Of a stretch of DNA of 36,335 nt, positions 1 to 9,575 are shown in pieces. The notes beneath the pieces were generated by a model. That model did not search any database. It worked only from the letters and a program-made list of their open reading frames with translations, and was not told the DNA's origin. Position numbers and translations under genes: made by a program. The first letter of the stretch is position 1, and each line of letters begins with the position of its first letter. The DNA comes from Chara braunii (lineage: Eukaryota; Streptophyta; Charophyceae; Charales; Characeae). Where the stretch lies: the NCBI GenBank assembly GCA_003427395.1, contig BFEA01000173.1, positions 1,027,552-1,063,886 of the forward strand, in the 5' to 3' direction.

Positions 1-317
1 CACTTTTCCTACGGGAAGCGCTGCCAAAATTTTCTTAGTTTAGAGGAGATAGATTATATTTTGATAGGTGATTCAGGCGATCCACCCAGAATAGGCGAGA
101 TTTTGCAGTTGGTCTACCTTCAGCTTAAGCACTGACTTAAAAGTAGACTTAGATTTAGCTAATAAGGAAATTTTGAGTGAGGATGTATTATGGAGTTGTA
201 TTCTCCATACACTTATGATCTTAGCTTGGGGATTGGTCTGTCGTGTGTTACAGGTCCTTTTGATCATTTGATCCAAGTTCAGGGCTAGATCCAGCTTGAT
301 CCCTTGAGAATCACTTA

Positions 318-336
318 CTGTTATCACTGATAACAG
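318..336. other. Conserved LTR hairpin CTGTTATC/GATAACAG, copy in A
   Basis: CTGTTATC (318-325) and GATAACAG (329-336) form a perfect 8 bp stem with loop ACT, followed by GTCGGTTG. The same hairpin and downstream sequence recur in B1, B2 and E, so it is a conserved LTR landmark. Its function is unknown. Confidence 0.75.
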
Positions 337-793
337 GTCGGTTGCCGATTCGTCGGTCTGCGACTCAATTTCAACTCTCCCTCTACACTCAACCTAAAAG
401 GCTTTAGCCCTGGTGATTTCATTGTTTTATTAAGGTTTCACGCGGACTTTTATTGAATGACCATTCAACAAAGGTGCTGAGTATTTAATTAAGATTGGTT
501 GGACAGGAGGTTTGGGGCTTGCATGGCTAAAGCGAGGGGTATGAGTGTCGAAGGTGGTTGGGGTTGACTTCGTGTAGTGTGTGGGCTGTTGATTTGGTTC
601 GTTGATGTGATGGCAGGTATGTGCCTTGAATCAGATTCTGGATTTGGTTGCCTACAATCACACATATACGTATTATTGTGAGAGACCCCAACGAAACCAT
701 GAGAAGTGATCGTCACATATTTAACCCTTATATATGTATACATGGGTATACTTGGGATGAATGTTTGTATGGGTTGAAGAGCCCCCACATTAG

Positions 794-1108
794 AGCCCCA
801 CTCAGAAGTTGAGACTGAGGGGCTTAGGGGAGGTCTCTCCTTTTATTCTTGTCTCTTGCTTTTTGATGATTTTCTTAGTCGGACGTTAAGTCCTGGTCCG
901 GGATTCGAGGTCCTTGTCCAGGACATCCTAAGCCCTAGGCTCTGCAACGGAGGGGTTTTCCCTCGCGCAGAGCCTATTTGATTTGCCTACGGAGACACTC
1001 AGGTCGAGAGCCTAAGGTGCCTCGGCAGTTGCACGACTATTCCTTCAGCCGTGCAATGTCGTGAAGGGTTAGGCCCCTCACGACACTTCAAGTCTGACAC
1101 TTGAGTGT
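794..1108. repeat. Run of six adjacent hairpins in LTR A
   Basis: Six inverted repeats sit nearly back to back: 794-805/815-824 (AGCCCC(A)CTCAG with CTGAGGGGCT), GTCCTGG/CCAGGAC at 890-896/918-924, TAGGCTCTGC/GCAGAGCCTA at 936-945/967-976, TTGCACG/CGTGCAA at 1029-1035/1050-1056, TGTCGTGA/TCACGACA at 1057-1064/1078-1085, and ACACTTCAAGT/ACTTGAGTGT with one bulge at 1083-1093/1099-1108. The stems have unrelated sequences. This occupies the segment where A differs most from LTR B. Confidence 0.75.
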
Positions 1109-1502
1109 CATAAGCGGTACTCGGATCCACAAGGGACCGTTTGATTATTGGCACTACATAGTACGCCATCGTTGCGACTGCTTGTGTACGCCTGCATTGC
1201 GAGTTGATATGCAAAAGCCCTGCGTCCGCGCGGTTTTATACTAAGTTCAGCACGCGACGTCTATCCGATTTCCGCATTGGGAAGTTATGGGTTGGCTACC
1301 GAGGGGCTAGGAGCATTGTCGCTTTGTTGGTATTGTGTCGTTTCGTATATATGTTGTTTTGTGTGTGGAGTGCGCGTGGTGTGTGGGATGCGTCCTATGC
1401 TACAGCGAACGAGAAACGCCCTCGGTTGGTCCACCTCTGCGATTGCAACTTATTAGCTTTCGTACTGTGGACTGGTAGCTCGGCGGGGATACGCCCACCG
1501 AA

Positions 1503-1536
1503 GGGAGGTGACAGCTCCCGTAAGGTGTAGGTAAGT
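1503..1536 (+). promoter_or_regulatory. Near-end LTR hairpin and splice donor, copy A
   Basis: GGGAG (1503-1507) pairs with CTCCC (1515-1519) around a loop containing GTGACAG. A consensus 5' splice site, AG|GTAAGT, follows with the cut at 1530/1531. The block is conserved in position and sequence in B1, B2 and E, about 190 bases before the LTR end. Confidence 0.6.
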
Positions 1537-1697
1537 CGTGCCTCGCGTAGGCCCTATCTTGTCGTAGGGGCTCGCGAGAGGTATGGCTGGCGCACTCGGC
1601 TGGAGCGGCTTGCAGAAGCTCCATGTACATTGCGACGAAGGGTTCTAAAAACCAACCCCTGCGTGACACGGCTGGGAGGGTCCCGCGCTGCCCCCGT

Positions 1698-1727
1698 GCG
1701 GTGTCGGACCGATGCGCCCGACACCGC
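1698..1727. other. Terminal hairpin spanning the end of LTR A
   Basis: GCGGTGTCGG (1698-1707) and CCGACACCGC (1718-1727) form a perfect 10 bp stem that includes the LTR-end motif CCGACA and runs 4 bases past it. Copy B1 does not pair this way. Confidence 0.7.
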
Positions 1728-2363
1728 TGACTCAGTGCGGTTGCACTGGTAACCTACAGGTCGACCCGTACACCTACACAAACCTACAACTAACGGACAA
1801 ACAGACATACGCGAAGGGACAGACAGACAGACAGAAAGATGGACAGACAGATAGACAGGGGGGACAAACGAATTAACAAAGAAAACAGACGGAGACAGGC
1901 AAACAAACGAGGACACAGACACGTTGTGAGTCACATACAAACACAGTATACAGTGTCACAAACACACATACAATGAGCTACGCAGTGAACGCGTCACACA
2001 CACAGTGCACAGTGACACATACACAGAGATACCCAGTCACGTAGTACGCCGTGACAAAGATGAAGGGATATATATGGGCACAATGACACGCGCAGGTACA
2101 CTGACACACGGTGACGCGGTCACCCGGTGACAGAAACACTACAACAGAGGCAGTGACGCAATGACACTGAAACGCACGCATATACACTAACAACCGTCAC
2201 TAACTTATGGCGGCTACAGCCGCTCGCTACTATTACTATGGCTAAGCTCGTCTCAGCCCACTTTGATTTCAGACAACCTACAGACCACTTCGCACAAGAT
2301 GCTATAGCAGTGCTTCCACATGGATTACGCAACGAATGAATCAATGGCCGACACTGCCCCTAC
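1728..2363. repeat. Low-complexity spacer: GACA microsatellite, then CAC/GTG array
   Basis: No gene is visible. About 1795-1925 is an imperfect (GACA)n run. About 1925-2200 is dense in CACA, GTGAC and CAGTG words, resembling the larger array at 11926-12860. The remainder is unremarkable. Apparent open frames here are translations of the repeat. Confidence 0.8.
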
Positions 2364-5300
2364 TTGCGTAGTTGCCGGCCACATTTTTTATTTTTGATTA
2401 AACTAGGATTAAAAAGGATATGTCTCTAAATTGGTGCGCTTGCTTGTGACTGTGCGTACGTATGAAAGGCGAGATCAACAACATCGTGATTTTGAAGACG
2501 TTTCGGTAGATCCACCCGTCGCGCAGTGTCAATTTATTTAGGTGTCCGTCAAGACTAGACCCAGCCTTGGGCCTAACACTAGCGGTTACAACATCAGACT
2601 TTCATTAAAGAGATTCAGGGGTCGAGACCGAGCGGCGATGACACTTGAATATCATAGTAGCGCGAGGGGACCGAGGGGTTGAGGGCCCGGTGGGGCTATC
2701 CCCCTTGATTCTGCGCCGGAGGCGTCGAAACGGTACTAGCGGTCTTTTTTCCCTCGTTCGTCATATTCTGACGAATAGGAGTTCAAATATTTTATTATAT
2801 TACTATTTTTATTTTTATATGTCGGCATTTCTTGACTCAGACACAACGCCAATTTTAGAGGCCGTCACGACCGTCGAGGACCTTGAGCACGCGCCTCTTT
2901 TGGTTGACCAACGGGTTCCTGCGTGTTCGGGATATTGGCGACGTTTCTCTGACCTCATTGTCTTGAAACATGGACCGAGGAGTTTAACGTGCATGTGAGC
3001 CGGTGGGTAATTAGCCCACGAGGCGGAAGAAACATGAGTGGCATGGGTCATCTTTGGATACCCGATCGCCAGTCATGACCCGCTGAGAGAGGCTTGGGTG
3101 TGAGCATGCCCATCGGGGCACGAAAGGTAGCAAACCACCCCTGGGTGCAGAAGGGTGAGGCAGCCTGGGACGCTGTGGGGAGGTTGCTGCAGCGGCCGCT
3201 CATATGCGGAACCCTCTCCCACGACGACTTTTTAGAGTTTTCATATGAATATTTGCTACTACTGCTAAGATCTGCGTCAGGGCCCCGACCTGCTTAGGCC
3301 CACGCTGCAGACTCTGCAGCAGGCCCGCGCCCTCCTACTCGGCAGGCCTTAGGAGGTGCCTCATTGGCCGGGCCTAGGCCGGGGCACCCCAGTGTTGTCC
3401 GTCATTTAGGACGGGCGAACTTATCAAGTGAGTTGTTACCCACCTCTTAGCGGGTTCCAGCGCCCGGCAGCACCGGTTTGTTGTCTGTATCAATCGTAGC
3501 GCACAGTACAGTGCGAGGAAAAAGGGAGTGACAGCGGAGCGGACTGAAGATAGGAGGGGGGGTTAGCGCAAAAGAGCGCAGTGGAATCGAAGGAGGAGCA
3601 GTAGAGTTAACGAAGGGGGAAGAAAGAACGGGCGTGGAGAGGAGACGGGCGCAAAAGCACTAAAGTGGGGCAGCGAAGAGGGCGAGCCAACTTAGACGGG
3701 GTTCGGACCGGGTACATTCGGGAGCAAACGATGAAGATGGCGAGAGGAAAAAAGGCTGATACGAGAAGGGAAGAAAAAATCGTATCCCGCTTGTTTCTTG
3801 ATGAAAACGAGCAGGGAGAAGTGGTAAGTATGGGTTTTTTTGTGGGGCGAATCCAAGTTTCAAGTTAGTTTTGGTAGATAGTTAGTGATGTAGGAGTTAG
3901 AGAAAGTCGTTGCACTGGGAGATGGCAGGGAGCGAGGAGAAAAGAAGACGAAAAGTGCATAACTCATTCGATTCCCAACGGAATCGGGTGGGGGAAAATG
4001 TTATCCTGATGTTTTAGGCTACAACAACCGTGGATCTGATGTTAGTTTAGTCCTAAGTTAGTAGAGTGGGAATTAGTTGAAAAACGAGGTGAGCGGAGGA
4101 AGGAGATGGTGAAAGTAGAAGATGGAGATTTCAACCGATTTCCGATAGGATCAGGTGGGGAAAAGTCGGTACTAAGGATTTCGAACGCTCCGAACTGAAT
4201 GGCGACATCCGTTTTGACAAGGGGTTGACAGTTTCGTTGGTATAACCATCAAGAGTTGCGCCCGGGGGCAGCTTCGAAAACGTTGCGAATCTTTCCACGT
4301 TCTAGCGAAAGAGTCATTTAGATTTTGTTCAGCAGACTGGTGAATGTTGCCTGCCTCTATCCCTTTACGTACACGACCGGGACGCCTCTAGCTCTTGTCT
4401 AAGGGGGGGGATGAACCTACCCAGGTTCTAGCAGAAGGTTCATTCCGATTATGCTCGTGTACCGACGGAAGTAGCCCCCGCCCCTCTGTCTTTCTATGAA
4501 CGGCTGGAGAGCAGTGTATATTCTCATACTCTAACTGAAGGTGGACTATGTGCAGTGTACGTGCCCGATGATCAGAGGAAGACTTACCTTAATGTCAAGC
4601 GAGGTAGCGAGAGCCCATCGGTGGGGCTAGAAACTTGCCTGTTTGTGAGTACACTACCCATCCTGTCGATCGAAGTATGCGATTGCGGAAGCCGTGGACA
4701 GAGAGAGAGAGAAAAAAAAGAAAGGGGAAGCGAATCGGGAGACTTACAAGAAGGTCGTAGGGGAGGAAGAAACTTATCGGGGTGTAGTAACCGTGATCGC
4801 TGTAGGCCGTAGCCCATCGTGTTTGGACCGCTCAAGCTGAAGTCGGGGGTGCATTGTAAGAGAGAACCCAACTTCGAATCAAGCGGACGGGCGCAACATC
4901 GTGGGCGAATACGCACGGGTAAGTGGGGGGGACGGACTTGCCAACAGAGCAAGTCGAGATAGAGGACGTGAAGGACGAAGGAGAAGGTTTTGCTCATCTG
5001 ATCGGTAGATGTGGCCACTTTCCTTCTATCTGCGTGCATGGCCAGGAAGCAGCGCATGTTTTCGAAGATCGGCAGAAGATCTCTCCTTAATTCGCATCGG
5101 CAGGCTACTCAGTTGAAGCATCATGAAGTCATCGAATAGTAGGCATGAGTTCAGATCCAGTGGCCTGGCTCAGTTGGTAAGGTACACAAGTCACATTCAA
5201 GAGGGTTTGAGCTCATCCCGATTGACCGCGTCTACGTGGACGAGTTTGGTGGCCGCCACACGAAGGTATACCATTGTGACTGGGTAGGTTGCTGTAGGTG

Positions 5301-5770
5301 CAGGCAGGGCGTCAACCGTCTAGGCCGCTATTGTTTTAGATGGTGTGCTACTCACTCTGCTGCACGGAGCTGCAAGGAAACGAGAGGTGAGGTTAGAGGC
5401 CGACCTGTTGGTCGGCGTGCGGCCCACCCCATCAATCAAAACGGCGAGGAGATTGGCCACGAAGTGAAGGCTTACTTGCTATCTGGGGTGTCACTCCTCT
5501 CGCCAACCTGTACGCGCGAAGGAAGTAGTTGCAGGGCATAGACCTGGTTGTCAGCCTGTACGTTGTTCATCTTACCAGATAAAGTAGCGGGAGGCGAGCC
5601 ACGAGATTGCAGATTTACTTGTGGCCAATGCCCTTCGGGTCATGAACTCGGCAAAGTGACTAAGTCTCTTTTAAGGGGTATATTGTTGCGAGTTGGAAGG
5701 ACATCAGGGAGTCCACGGCTGGTGGTTTGGCTTCATTTGACCAGGCTACTGCACAATTTGGCCGCCATTG
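2364..5770 (+). repeat. Repeat C, copy 1 (3.4 kb, inverted relative to 32545-35947)
   Basis: The + strand of this segment aligns along its whole length with the minus strand of 32545-35947. The left edge is at TTGCGTAGTTGCCGG and the right edge at GGCCGCCATTG, where homology stops abruptly. Its ends are not inverted repeats of each other. It contains a GC-rich block (about 3090-3470), a purine-rich block (about 3500-4750) and a tRNA-like pol III promoter at 5161-5220. The short open frames at 5236-5541 and 5548-5796 have partners in copy 2, but many differences change the amino acid, so I do not call them genes. I do not recognise the family. It could be part of a retroelement body or a composite SINE/LINE-like unit. 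Confidence 0.75.
5161..5220 (+). promoter_or_regulatory. tRNA-like pol III A and B boxes in repeat C copy 1
   Basis: TGGCTCAGTTGG (5166-5177) fits the A-box consensus. GGTTTGAGCTC (5204-5214), within GGGTTTGAGCTCATCCC, resembles a B box with GGTTCGA changed to GGTTTGA. The spacing is tRNA-like, but no full cloverleaf or acceptor stem is visible, so this is not called a tRNA gene. The equivalent segment in copy 2 keeps both boxes. Confidence 0.5.
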
Positions 5771-6305
5771 TGGGACCCTCATGCGATAGAAGGTAACAAG
5801 ACCCTCTCGCGTGAGTCTTAAAGCACCCTTCTTGTATCTGAGCGACCAAAATTCCCTCCTTCTGCCCTTCTTAGTCTCAGTCTAGTCTGTTGGTTCTGGG
5901 AGGAAGGCGGCAAGCGGGATTGCAACCCGTAGGACCGCAGCAAGACTCTGTGGGGAGTCAGCCCACCGATTGTGAGAGCTCTGCCGGAACTCATGAGGAA
6001 TTATGGAGGCAGGGAACTAGGAGGTAAAAGTTTCGTCTTCTTTTTATAAACCCAATTATAAACCATATTTGTGCATCATGTTACAGTTTGACTGAATATA
6101 TTGTCTGTATCCCATATTTGACTTTCTGTTTAGCTTTCACGACAAGATTCAGACTTAAGTAAAGGAATGCATTTGTAAGTTCAGTTTCAATTTCAAGTTT
6201 ATTGTTTGACTGAAATCAGATTGTGGGAAGTGATTGCATCTGGGGGAAGGATGGGCGAAAGGTAGTATCGCTTGTGTCTGACTGGGTCCGTCAAAAGTAG
6301 GGCAA

Positions 6306-7030
6306 GTCTCCATAAGTTTGGGGAGACCCAATGCTATGCTTATTTTCAAGTTGCCTGGAGAACCAGACATGTTTCATAAGTTTGGGTGGTCTGGTTGCTC
6401 TGACTTGCGAGGGTTGTCTGTTGTTGACTTTTTGAGGACCAAGCATTGTGCCCTAAGTTTGGGTGGCTTGACTGCCTTGGTTATTTTGGGTCTTCTTAGT
6501 TTCTTTTGGTTTTGAACGAGGAGGTCTGAGCATGTTCCATAAGTTTGGGTGACTCAACCTCTTTCTGCTTTACAATTAAGAAAATGAATCAGATAGAGGA
6601 CCAAACATGTTTCATAAGTTTGGGAGGTCTTGGTCCAATGCCACGCACATGCTGGAACCAGAAGGTTATAATTTGACTATATTTTATTACTACTTCACCT
6701 ATGAACAGACTAGCCAGACACAGTAATGTAAGTTTGGGTGGTCTAACTATAGTTTATCACAAACTGAAGAGAGTATTAATTAAGAGTAAACTTGTGATAA
6801 GAAAGGGCAGGCTGAACCTCGAGCTAAAGATGATCGGTTCAGTCATATGCTACCTTAAAAAATTAAGTGCAGATAATTATATATAACTGAGATATTTAAA
6901 CAGTTCAGGGCGACTAGGATGGACAACTTAGTTATGTGCCTAAGGAAGATAAAAGTTGTTGTGCCCTCTGTTTGTGTATACTCAATGGCTGAGCAAGACA
7001 TTGTTCCATAAGTTTGGGTGATCTAACTTT
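6306..7030 (+). repeat. Hairpin array, loop class 1 (CATAAGTTTGGGTG), in LTR B1
   Basis: Seven copies of a loop near ATGTTYCATAAGTTTGGGTG are each flanked by short complementary arms that differ from copy to copy. Examples are GTCTCC/GGAGAC (6306-6311/6322-6327), AACCAGAC/GTCTGGTT (6361-6368/6389-6396), CAAGC/GCTTG (6440-6444/6466-6470), GAGGTCTGAG/CTCAACCTC with one bulge (6521-6530/6553-6561) and GGACCAA/TTGGTCC (6598-6604/6630-6636). Units near 6711-6749 and 6993-7026 have partly decayed stems whose B2 partners are perfect. Confidence 0.85.
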
Positions 7031-7318
7031 ATGTCTTATGTCAGTTGGGTATAAAGGCCAAAATAATGAAAGACTATGAACTATTGTTTGAGAAGATTGA
7101 CTTGGGGTTGGTGAGAGTACTTACCTTTGTGGTTTGAACTTGCATGTGACTGAGTGAGACTACTACTTAGTCAAAGTTTTAGTTTGATAGGTAGTTGCTT
7201 TAGTTGCTCGCCACGTGCTAGAGCTATAAGAGTTAGTTTCAATTCCTGCATTTTCTGGGCTATTTTTTTTTTACTTAGATCAATTCTCGCATATTTTGGG
7301 ATCATTTGTTATACTTGG

Positions 7319-7660
7319 CTTTGTATAAATTTTGGTAAGCTACCTTCTCTACAAGAAGTGCTGCGAAAATTTCTGCAAATTCAAGGAGTTAGTCAAAATT
7401 TGACTTTTCAAAGTTCAACTTGTCTAATTTTTATATATTGCTTAGTAAAAATCTAGAAAGTCTCATTTTCTAAAGGGAGTGTTGCCCAAATTTTTGCTAA
7501 TTAAGGGAGTTAGACAAAAGTTGACTTTGGAAAGTTGAAGATTATTTATGTGTTCATATTCGGGCTGGTATAAATTCTGAGAAGGCATATTTTCTACGGG
7601 AAGCGCTGCCGAAATTTTCTTAGCTTAAAGAAGGTAGATTATATTTTGACAGGTGACGAT
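7319..7660 (+). repeat. Three diverged tandem units of about 120 bp in LTR B1
   Basis: Units starting near 7321, 7441 and 7569 share the order: TATAAATT-like start, TTTTCTA with a purine run, GAAGYGYTGC, AAATTTT, then a TTAGNNAAA-type block. Copy A starts inside the third unit. B2 carries the mirror set at about 20330-20690. Confidence 0.65.
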
Positions 7661-7906
7661 TCTGATGATCCATTCTGCATAGGAAAAATTTTGTCAGGAG
7701 CTACCTTTCTTTGGGCACTCGTTTAGAGGTTGACTTAAACTTAGTTATAAGAAGGATTTTGAGCGCGAACGTGATATGGGGATTTATTATTTATACTCTT
7801 ATAAGTTTAGTTTGAGAATTGATCTGTCTTGTGCCATAGGTCTTTTGTTGAGTGGTTCAATTCAAGATTGGACTAAGATTCAACTTAATCAAACAAGGAT
7901 CATTTT

Positions 7907-7925
7907 CTGTTATCACTAATAACAA
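7907..7925. other. Conserved LTR hairpin CTGTTATC/GATAACAG, copy in B1
   Basis: This is the same hairpin as 318-336, slightly decayed: CTGTTATC, loop, AATAACAAG. It is followed by TCGGTTTG, matching the other copies. Confidence 0.65.
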
Positions 7926-8813
7926 GTCGGTTTGTTGATTGCTGACTTGTCGGCTCGCGATGTATCTTTGCTTATACCTGTACCTCAACGTGATGCCTTG
8001 ACCCTGAGATTTGATATGTTTCTTTCAGGGTTTTAACCGAAGTTCTTTTAAATGGTCATTATAAAGAACTTATGAGATTTTATGAAAAGTGGGATTATGA
8101 CTGCGGCTTGCGTGTGTGAGGCGTGGTGTGAGTTACTGAGAACAGTAAAAGTTGACCACATTGGTGCATGGCAATGTGAAGTTCGTGTGTCTGTGTTTTA
8201 TATAGGTTAGTGTCTTGGAGCCTAACGAACCTTACTTTGGAGGCAGTGAGAATGACAATCATGTGTCGCACGATCTGTATACCTGATGGGTTTATGTCTC
8301 CCTTTCTTTACTTTACCTCGAGCCTTAATTTGATATATGAGTATTGAAATGCTTGATTATTTTTCTGATTGATTTTGCTTGTTAATTGGATGCTGCAGTC
8401 CGTGGCAGCCGTCAAAGTCAAACCCCTTGACTTTTTTCCAGGCCCTGGATGATGGAGTTGGTCTTCAAGGCGATAAGAGACGATTTCCCCACCATAGGTA
8501 TGAACCTGTGTACCACCCACTCTCCGCAGGATGCAGAAGAGGGCGTGGTTCTCCATCTCACTTGGCGGTTGTCTAGCGTCGAGAGATTAACCCCTCAAGG
8601 CGTGTATCAACCGGTATTTGGGTGTCGAATGTGACCCTCAAGGTTATCATGGACCGCGTGATTATGGGTACTATATAGTACGTCATCGTTGCGACTGCTT
8701 GCATAAGTATGCATTGCTAGTCGATATGGGAAAACTCTACGTCCGTGCAGTTTTATACCTAGTCTCCCGTGGGTCGCCTATCCGATTTCTGCATCGGAAG
8801 GTTATGGGATGGA

Positions 8814-8821
8814 TATAAAAA
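8814..8821 (+). promoter_or_regulatory. Candidate TATA box of LTR B1
   Basis: TATAAAAA lies in the context ATGGATATAAAAAGGG, about 510 bases before the LTR end. B2 has TACAAAAA at the same place and A has lost the motif. If used, transcription would start near 8845 and include the splice donor at 9141/9142 in the leader. This is a motif-only inference. Confidence 0.4.
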
Positions 8822-9113
8822 GGGACTAGGAGTGTTGTTGTGTTGTTTGTTTTGTGTCATTCTGTATGAGTGAGTATTGTGGTGTAATGCGTGGTAAGTG
8901 GGATGCGTCCTAGTCGACCGACAACGAGCCGCACTTGGGACTTCAACCCCCCAGTACGTCCGTTCGCGTGCGGGTTCGACAGAGGCGTAAGTCCGCGCGT
9001 ACCCCTTATGCTACAACGAACGAGAAACGTCCTCGGCTGGTCCACCTCTGCGATTGCAATTGATTAACTTTCGTATTGTGGACTGGTAGCTCGGCGGGGA
9101 TACACCCACCGAA

Positions 9114-9147
9114 GGGAGGTGACAACTCCCGTAACGTGGAGGTAAGT
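9114..9147 (+). promoter_or_regulatory. Near-end LTR hairpin and splice donor, copy B1
   Basis: GGGAG (9114-9118) pairs with CTCCC (9126-9130) around a GTGACA loop. The donor AG|GTAAGT follows, with the cut at 9141/9142. Confidence 0.6.
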
Positions 9148-9330
9148 CGTGCCTCTCGTTAGCCCTATCGTGTCGTAGGGGCTCGCGAAAGGTATGGCTG
9201 GCGCACTCGGCCTGAGCGGCTTGTGAAAGTTCCACTAACATATGTACTAACGACGAGGATCAGACCAACTTCTGTGTGACGCGGCCAGGAAGGTCCCTCT
9301 CTGCGTGGCACGGGACCAATGCGCTCGACA

Positions 9331-9575
9331 ACGTATGTGTCAAGGTGTCGCATTTTTGGCAGTGGGCGACCAAGACGCAAAGTGGGTTCTTAGGGGGCAA
9401 AAAAAATTGGGGGACCAGTCCTTGGCAAATGTGGGGACTACCTACAGCTAGCTCTGGTAGAACCGAAACTTTTGGAAAAACGAAGGACCGGTCATCGGGT
9501 GGAAGCGGACCCCAAAAATAAGTGAGGGCATGTGAACTGCAAAAAAGGGCCTCAGGCCCAGGCGTTGAGGCCCAT
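9331..9575. other. Spacer between LTR B1 and LTR D, no gene seen
   Basis: This is a short unique-looking stretch with several homopurine or G-rich words and a perfect small palindrome, GGGCCTCAGGCCC (9547-9559). No primer-binding site matching the B2 one occurs after 9330. Confidence 0.6.

Larger units (their letters stand above)
1..1723 (+). mobile_element. LTR copy A, 3' part, truncated by the window edge
   Basis: This stretch aligns by eye with the 3' half of LTR B1. Its first 340 bases match about 7585-7930, and 1140-1723 match about 8650-9330. Shared landmarks in order are the CTGTTATC/GATAACAG hairpin, the block around TAGTACGYCATCGTTGCGAC, the near-end hairpin with splice donor, and the LTR end in CCGACA. 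The segment 340-1130 is much more diverged and carries its own run of hairpins. The TATA box seen in B1 is absent here (the position reads ctaccgagg). No primer-binding site follows position 1723, so this is either a solo LTR or a 3' LTR whose body lies outside the window. The LTR nature is inferred from copy B2, which does have a primer-binding site. Confidence 0.7.
5772..9330 (+). mobile_element. LTR copy B1 (+), about 3.56 kb
   Basis: The segment is homologous end to end, inverted, to B2 (18660-22206). Homology starts at GGGACCCTC (5772) and ends at GCTCGACA (9330), the exact point where B2 is followed by a primer-binding site. That fixes this as an LTR with its 3' end at 9330. In order it holds a 5' block with GAGAGCTCTGCCGG, a hairpin array (6306-7030), three diverged tandem units (7319-7660), the CTGTTATC hairpin, a TATA box, the near-end hairpin with splice donor, and the terminal CGACA. 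No primer-binding site follows it, and repeat C abuts its 5' edge without a visible polypurine tract. It may be a solo LTR or a fragment. No coding sequence is seen. Confidence 0.8.

Noticed and set aside
3665-3868. Short basic open frame with a GTAAGT donor in repeat C copy 1
   Set aside because: In copy 2 the frame runs into a stop at the same place and the GT of the donor is lost. No domain is visible.
5236-5796. Open frames in repeat C (5236-5541 and 5548-5796) with partners in copy 2
   Set aside because: Both copies keep similar frames, but a large share of the differences change the amino acid, including cysteines gained and lost, and no domain is recognisable. Shared DNA ancestry explains the likeness.
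6306-7030. CRISPR-like array, because of regularly recurring short repeats
   Set aside because: Spacing is irregular, each repeat is framed by its own complementary arms, and the context is a eukaryotic LTR.
9547-9575. A primer-binding site for LTR D next to its end
   Set aside because: The sequence after the D end (TGGGCCTCAACGCC, minus strand) begins with TGG, but I cannot match it to any tRNA 3' end.
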